The notes beneath the pieces were generated by a model. It ran no database searches. It had not been told where the DNA came from and saw only the letters and a program-made list of their open reading frames with translations. DNA of 7,785 nucleotides, taken from positions 1 through 7,785 of the forward strand of contig JALGWB010000109.1 in the NCBI GenBank assembly GCA_025774405.1. Direction: 5' to 3'. This document shows positions 6,075 through 7,785 of the stretch, in pieces. The translations under genes were made by a program, and so were the position numbers. The DNA comes from a bacterium. GTDB lineage: Bacteria > Arandabacterota > Arandabacteria > Arandabacterales > Arandabacteraceae. The stretch's first letter is position 1. The number at the start of each line of letters is the position of its first letter.

Positions 6075-7259
6075 ATGAAACTTTTGATTACTATTGCAGT
6101 TTCGGGCCTGCTTGGACTCGGCATTGCACTTATTCTTTATCTTCCTGAAGGCGATGAACCGGCAAGCCGTGCACCGGCACCTGGCCTTGCAGTTGCGGAG
6201 GAGCAATCAGTTGTAGAAAGCGCCATTGCAGCATCGCGAGCGACAGCAATTGTGAGAGCTGCTCAAAGGGTTGGGCCCGCAGTTGTCTCAATAACCGTAA
6301 TTCAGACACGGGTTGTGAGAACCTCTCCAAGATCACCCTTCTGGGATCCCTTCTTCGATCAGTTCTTCAGGGACTTCTTTGGAGAGCATCGCTACATCGA
6401 ACGGGTGCCGAGTCTTGGGTCTGGCGTTATTCTGACTGAGGATGGACTGATTGTTACCAATGAGCACGTTGTCCACGAAGGAACCGACATCAAGGTCACA
6501 TTGACCGATGGCAGGCAATTCGATGCTGAAATAGTTGCCAGCGATCCCGAATATGATCTTGCTCTTCTGAAGATAGATGCAGAACGGCTACCATATGCCG
6601 AGCTTGGCGATTCAGACTCATTGATAATCGGCGAGTGGGCGGTTGCTATCGGCAATCCCTTCGGTTATTTGCTCGAGGATACTCACCCGACAGTTACAGT
6701 TGGTGTTATAAGCGCCCTCCATAGAAATGTGAAGACAAGCGAGGAGATTGCAGGTGTCTATACCGATATGATCCAGACCGATGCGGCTATAAACCCTGGC
6801 AACAGCGGTGGACCACTTGTCAATAGCTTGGGGCAGGTAATTGGTATCAATACATTCATTATTAGCAAGAGCGGGGGTTCCATGGGTCTGGGTTTTGCGA
6901 TACCCATAAATCGGGTCAAGTTCATACTTGATGAATACACTCGATATGGCAAGATAAGGCAGATCTGGATAGGGCTTATTGTTCAGGAGATAACGCCACT
7001 CATTGCATATTCACTCGGACTCGAGAGCACCGAAGGTGTCATAATCTCGCAGGTCGATAGTGGTAGTCCGGCTGCCAAAGCAGGACTCAGGCGGGGGGAC
7101 GTTATCATCGAGGTAAATGGCATATCTGTGGAGAATTACGATTCTGCAAGGAAGGCAATCTTCGGAGCTCGGGTTGGCGATGAGCTGAAGTTTACGATAC
7201 TAAGAGAGAGCAAGCCGAAGGCGGTAAGCCTCATAGTGGAGGAAGCACCGCAGCGCTAG
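6075..7259 (+). CDS. htrA: Membrane-anchored HtrA/Deg-family serine protease with one PDZ domain
   Basis: HtrA proteases degrade or sense misfolded proteins in the cell envelope. The 394 residues begin with one hydrophobic segment (about 3-23) that acts as a signal anchor or signal peptide. A Pro/Ala-rich stretch and a region rich in Phe and Asp (about 88-103) follow, the latter typical of HtrA. The trypsin-like domain shows SLGSGVIL, His131 in TNEHVV, Asp161 in DPEYDLALLKI and Ser244 in NPGNSGGPL, so the catalytic triad is complete. A single PDZ domain covers about 296-388, with YSLGL as the likely peptide-binding loop and SPAAKAGLRRGDVI. A single PDZ resembles DegS or Gram-positive HtrA more than two-PDZ DegP. 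The insertion YLLEDTHP after AIGNPFG is not in common relatives. The Shine-Dalgarno sequence GAGGTG (6065-6070) overlaps the stop of the transaldolase gene. Confidence 0.95.
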   Translation: MKLLITIAVSGLLGLGIALILYLPEGDEPASRAPAPGLAVAEEQSVVESAIAASRATAIVRAAQRVGPAVVSITVIQTRVVRTSPRSPFWDPFFDQFFRDFFGEHRYIERVPSLGSGVILTEDGLIVTNEHVVHEGTDIKVTLTDGRQFDAEIVASDPEYDLALLKIDAERLPYAELGDSDSLIIGEWAVAIGNPFGYLLEDTHPTVTVGVISALHRNVKTSEEIAGVYTDMIQTDAAINPGNSGGPLVNSLGQVIGINTFIISKSGGSMGLGFAIPINRVKFILDEYTRYGKIRQIWIGLIVQEITPLIAYSLGLESTEGVIISQVDSGSPAAKAGLRRGDVIIEVNGISVENYDSARKAIFGARVGDELKFTILRESKPKAVSLIVEEAPQR

Positions 7260-7268
7260 CTGGCAACG

Positions 7269-7785
7269 ATGATACGAAGATACACGCTTCCCGAGATGGC
7301 AGAGCTCTGGAGTCAGGAGCGTAAACTTCGTGCCTGGCTCGAGGTTGAGCTTGCGATTGTTGATGCTCTCGCTCAGGCTGGGCGTGTCCCTCTGGATGCT
7401 GCAAAGGAGATAAGGGCAAGAGCTAGCTTTGATATCGACCGTATTGATCAGATTGAGGCAAGGATCAAACATGACGTCCTGGCATTTGTTGAATGTGTGG
7501 GCGAAAGCCTCGGTGATCTCAGCCGTTATTTTCATATGGGTGTGACATCCTCGGATATTCTGGATACCGCTCTCGCGCTTCTGCTTAGAGAGGCTTCGAA
7601 ATTGATCCTCGATGAATTGCAGGAACTCAAGTTGGTAGTGAGGGATCTGGCGCGCAGGCATGAGAGGACTCTTATCGTTGGCAGAACCCATGGCATGCAC
7701 GCCGAGCCGACAAGTTTGGGGCTTAAGTTTGCAGTCTGGTACAATGATCTTACGCGTGCAATTTCGAGGATTGAACGTGCCTCCA
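7269..7785 (+). CDS. purB: Adenylosuccinate lyase, N-terminal part (3' end outside window)
   Basis: PurB splits fumarate from SAICAR and from adenylosuccinate, two steps of purine synthesis, as a cytoplasmic homotetramer. ATG 7269, nine bases after the htrA stop, opens 172 residues that run off the right edge, roughly 40% of the usual 430. It begins MIRRYTLPEMAELWSQE, as family members do. His68 (KHDV), His89 (YFHMGVTSSD) and His141 (GRTHGMHAEPTSLG) fall at the same positions as the known active-site histidines of the Bacillus subtilis enzyme, and the TSSD substrate loop is present. The ribosome binding site is weak, so coupling to htrA translation is likely. The signature GSSxMPxKxNP loop lies beyond the window. 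Confidence 0.96.
   Translation, partial: MIRRYTLPEMAELWSQERKLRAWLEVELAIVDALAQAGRVPLDAAKEIRARASFDIDRIDQIEARIKHDVLAFVECVGESLGDLSRYFHMGVTSSDILDTALALLLREASKLILDELQELKLVVRDLARRHERTLIVGRTHGMHAEPTSLGLKFAVWYNDLTRAISRIERAS

Noticed and set aside
7200..7700. A 166-codon open frame on the minus strand opposite htrA and purB
   Set aside because: It is antisense to the clear catalytic motifs of purB and its translation has no family-like features; it is a shadow of the real gene.

Overview
This window carries nine protein-coding genes and no RNA gene that I can see. It looks chromosomal and comes from a diderm bacterium: an apolipoprotein N-acyltransferase (Lnt) implies triacylated lipoproteins, and one exported protein ends in a Por-secretion/type IX-like C-terminal sorting domain. 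That tail, together with the style of the right-handed beta-helix protein, suggests an uncultivated FCB-superphylum or related candidate-phylum lineage (Eisenbacteria/WOR-3/Latescibacteria-like). This placement is inference from protein style only.

Layout. Positions 1-917 (+): the C-terminal two thirds of lnt, cut by the left edge. Positions 679-1785 and 1903-2457 (both -): two exported proteins pointing towards lnt. The first is a parallel beta-helix protein whose 3' end overlaps lnt tail to tail. The second is a short protein that looks like an Asp-box/beta-propeller protein with its middle removed but its signal peptide and sorting tail kept. Positions 2458-2862: a divergent intergenic region with a recognisable promoter on each strand. 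Positions 2863-7785 (+): a tightly packed run, asd, ecfT, truA, a transaldolase of the small TalC/FSA-like family, htrA (membrane-anchored serine protease) and purB, cut by the right edge. Junctions are 17-nt and 4-nt overlaps or gaps of 8-15 nt, so this is very probably one operon driven from the promoter at 2788-2817.

The right-hand operon is housekeeping: aspartate-family amino acid and diaminopimelate synthesis, vitamin or metal uptake, tRNA modification, pentose phosphate metabolism, envelope quality control and purine synthesis. The ecfT-truA pair is a known conserved neighbourhood, but the ATPase genes that normally precede ecfT are not here; asd stands in their place. The left half shows signs of rearrangement: two convergent genes that both appear to have lost their natural 3' ends, and an internally shortened exported protein. 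I did not find a convincing new defence, mobile or RNA system. The most informative oddities are the rearranged exported-protein cluster and the orphan ecfT with altered coupling motifs.
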